This document shows, in pieces, positions 5,963-6,196 of a stretch of 6,196 bases of DNA. Source of the DNA: an uncultured Eubacteriales bacterium (GTDB lineage: Bacteria > Bacillota > Clostridia > Oscillospirales > CAG-272). The DNA is taken from contig CAKSEI010000095.1 in assembly GCA_934446285.1 (NCBI GenBank), positions 1 through 6,196 on the forward strand, given 5' to 3'. The translations under genes were made by a program, and so were the position numbers. Each line of letters opens with the position of its first letter. Position 1 is the stretch's first letter. The notes under the pieces were generated by a model. That model was not told the origin of the DNA. It ran no database searches and was given only the letters and a program-made list of their open reading frames with translations.

Positions 5963-5982
5963 TCTGCCACTCGTTACCATTT

Positions 5983-6011
5983 ATTATAACATAAAAATCG
6001 GAAAATCTCAA
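5983..6011 (-). promoter_or_regulatory. Sigma-A type promoter of the MATE gene
   Basis: On the minus strand: TTGAGA (6011-6006, 5 of 6), exactly 17 bases, then TATAAT (5988-5983, 6 of 6) with an upstream TGT making an extended -10. Transcription should start near 5975-5977, giving a leader of about 70 bases that begins just before the attenuator hairpin. This is the best promoter in the window. Confidence 0.85.
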
Positions 6012-6196
6012 ATAATCTCGCTTTTTTCTTATTCAAGAATTTATACAATCCACAGCTTACGGGCTAAATAAGCAAACGATGTGCGGGCTACCCGATTTTA
6101 TGCCTCGCTAAGGAAAACTTGTCAATTTCTCGCCGTTGCTATTAAATTAGAGTTAAAAAGTTATTTTCCCTCTTTACCGAGCCCGCCTCATAATTC
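6012..6196. other. Non-coding right end of the window
   Basis: AT-rich with no open frame of note on either strand. It holds the distal promoter candidate and a small hairpin CGGG-CTA-CCCG near 6084-6094. One minus-strand frame is open for 17 codons from the window edge to a TAA and could be the tail of another gene, but nothing supports that. Confidence 0.5.
6095..6125 (-). promoter_or_regulatory. Second, distal minus-strand promoter candidate
   Basis: A perfect TTGACA (minus strand, 6125-6120) is followed by CATAAA after 17 bases or TAAAAT after 19. The -10 is imperfect in either register. It would add about 110 bases to the MATE leader, upstream of the better promoter. The same site read on the plus strand gives TTGTCA with TTAAAT 17 bases on, so orientation is ambiguous. 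Confidence 0.25.

Noticed and set aside
6146..6196. A 17-codon open minus-strand frame running in from the right edge
   Set aside because: Too short to recognise, with no terminator after it; cannot be distinguished from chance.
1..6196. CRISPR arrays, tRNA or rRNA genes, insertion sequences, attachment sites
   Set aside because: No regularly spaced repeats, tRNA-like or rRNA-like sequence, transposase frames or target duplications were seen.

Overview
The window looks like chromosomal core sequence from an anaerobic, low-to-mid-GC Firmicute of the class Clostridia, most likely in the Oscillospiraceae/Ruminococcaceae sphere. The main reason is a gene that joins IspH (the last enzyme of the MEP isoprenoid pathway) to a four-domain ribosomal protein S1, an arrangement typical of Clostridia. 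The genes on both strands also use strong GGAGG-type ribosome binding sites. The family assignment is inference; no rRNA or marker phylogeny is available here.

Left half, plus strand (1-2660): the 3' part of a PlsC-type lysophosphatidate acyltransferase runs in from outside the window. It overlaps by 8 bases the start of the ispH/S1 fusion gene (545-2560). The two are probably one operon coupling phospholipid synthesis, isoprenoid precursor supply and translation. Exactly at the junction of the two halves of the fusion is a near-perfect Shine-Dalgarno followed by an ATG, so a free S1 protein may also be made. Two GC-rich hairpins follow the stop codon.

Middle, plus strand (2661-4270): after a gap of about 330 bases with only weak promoter candidates comes a complete CNNM/CBS/CorC-HlyC membrane protein (2895-4229). 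It ends in a strong terminator-like palindrome (4233-4270). Between it and the convergent next gene lies a hairpin-dense intergenic stretch that looks like a degenerate dispersed repeat.

Right half, minus strand (4484-6196): a complete MATE-family multidrug/Na+ (or H+) antiporter of 473 residues. It is preceded by a very good sigma-A promoter (TTGAGA, 17 bases, extended TATAAT) and a leader of about 70 bases. The leader contains a perfect 10-bp inverted repeat followed by seven T residues on the transcribed strand, which is an intrinsic terminator placed between promoter and gene. A 30-codon leader ORF starts inside the 5' arm of that stem. Together these predict attenuation control of the efflux pump, possibly through the ribosome. 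This is the most interesting part of the window. The last 185 bases or so hold no gene I can support.
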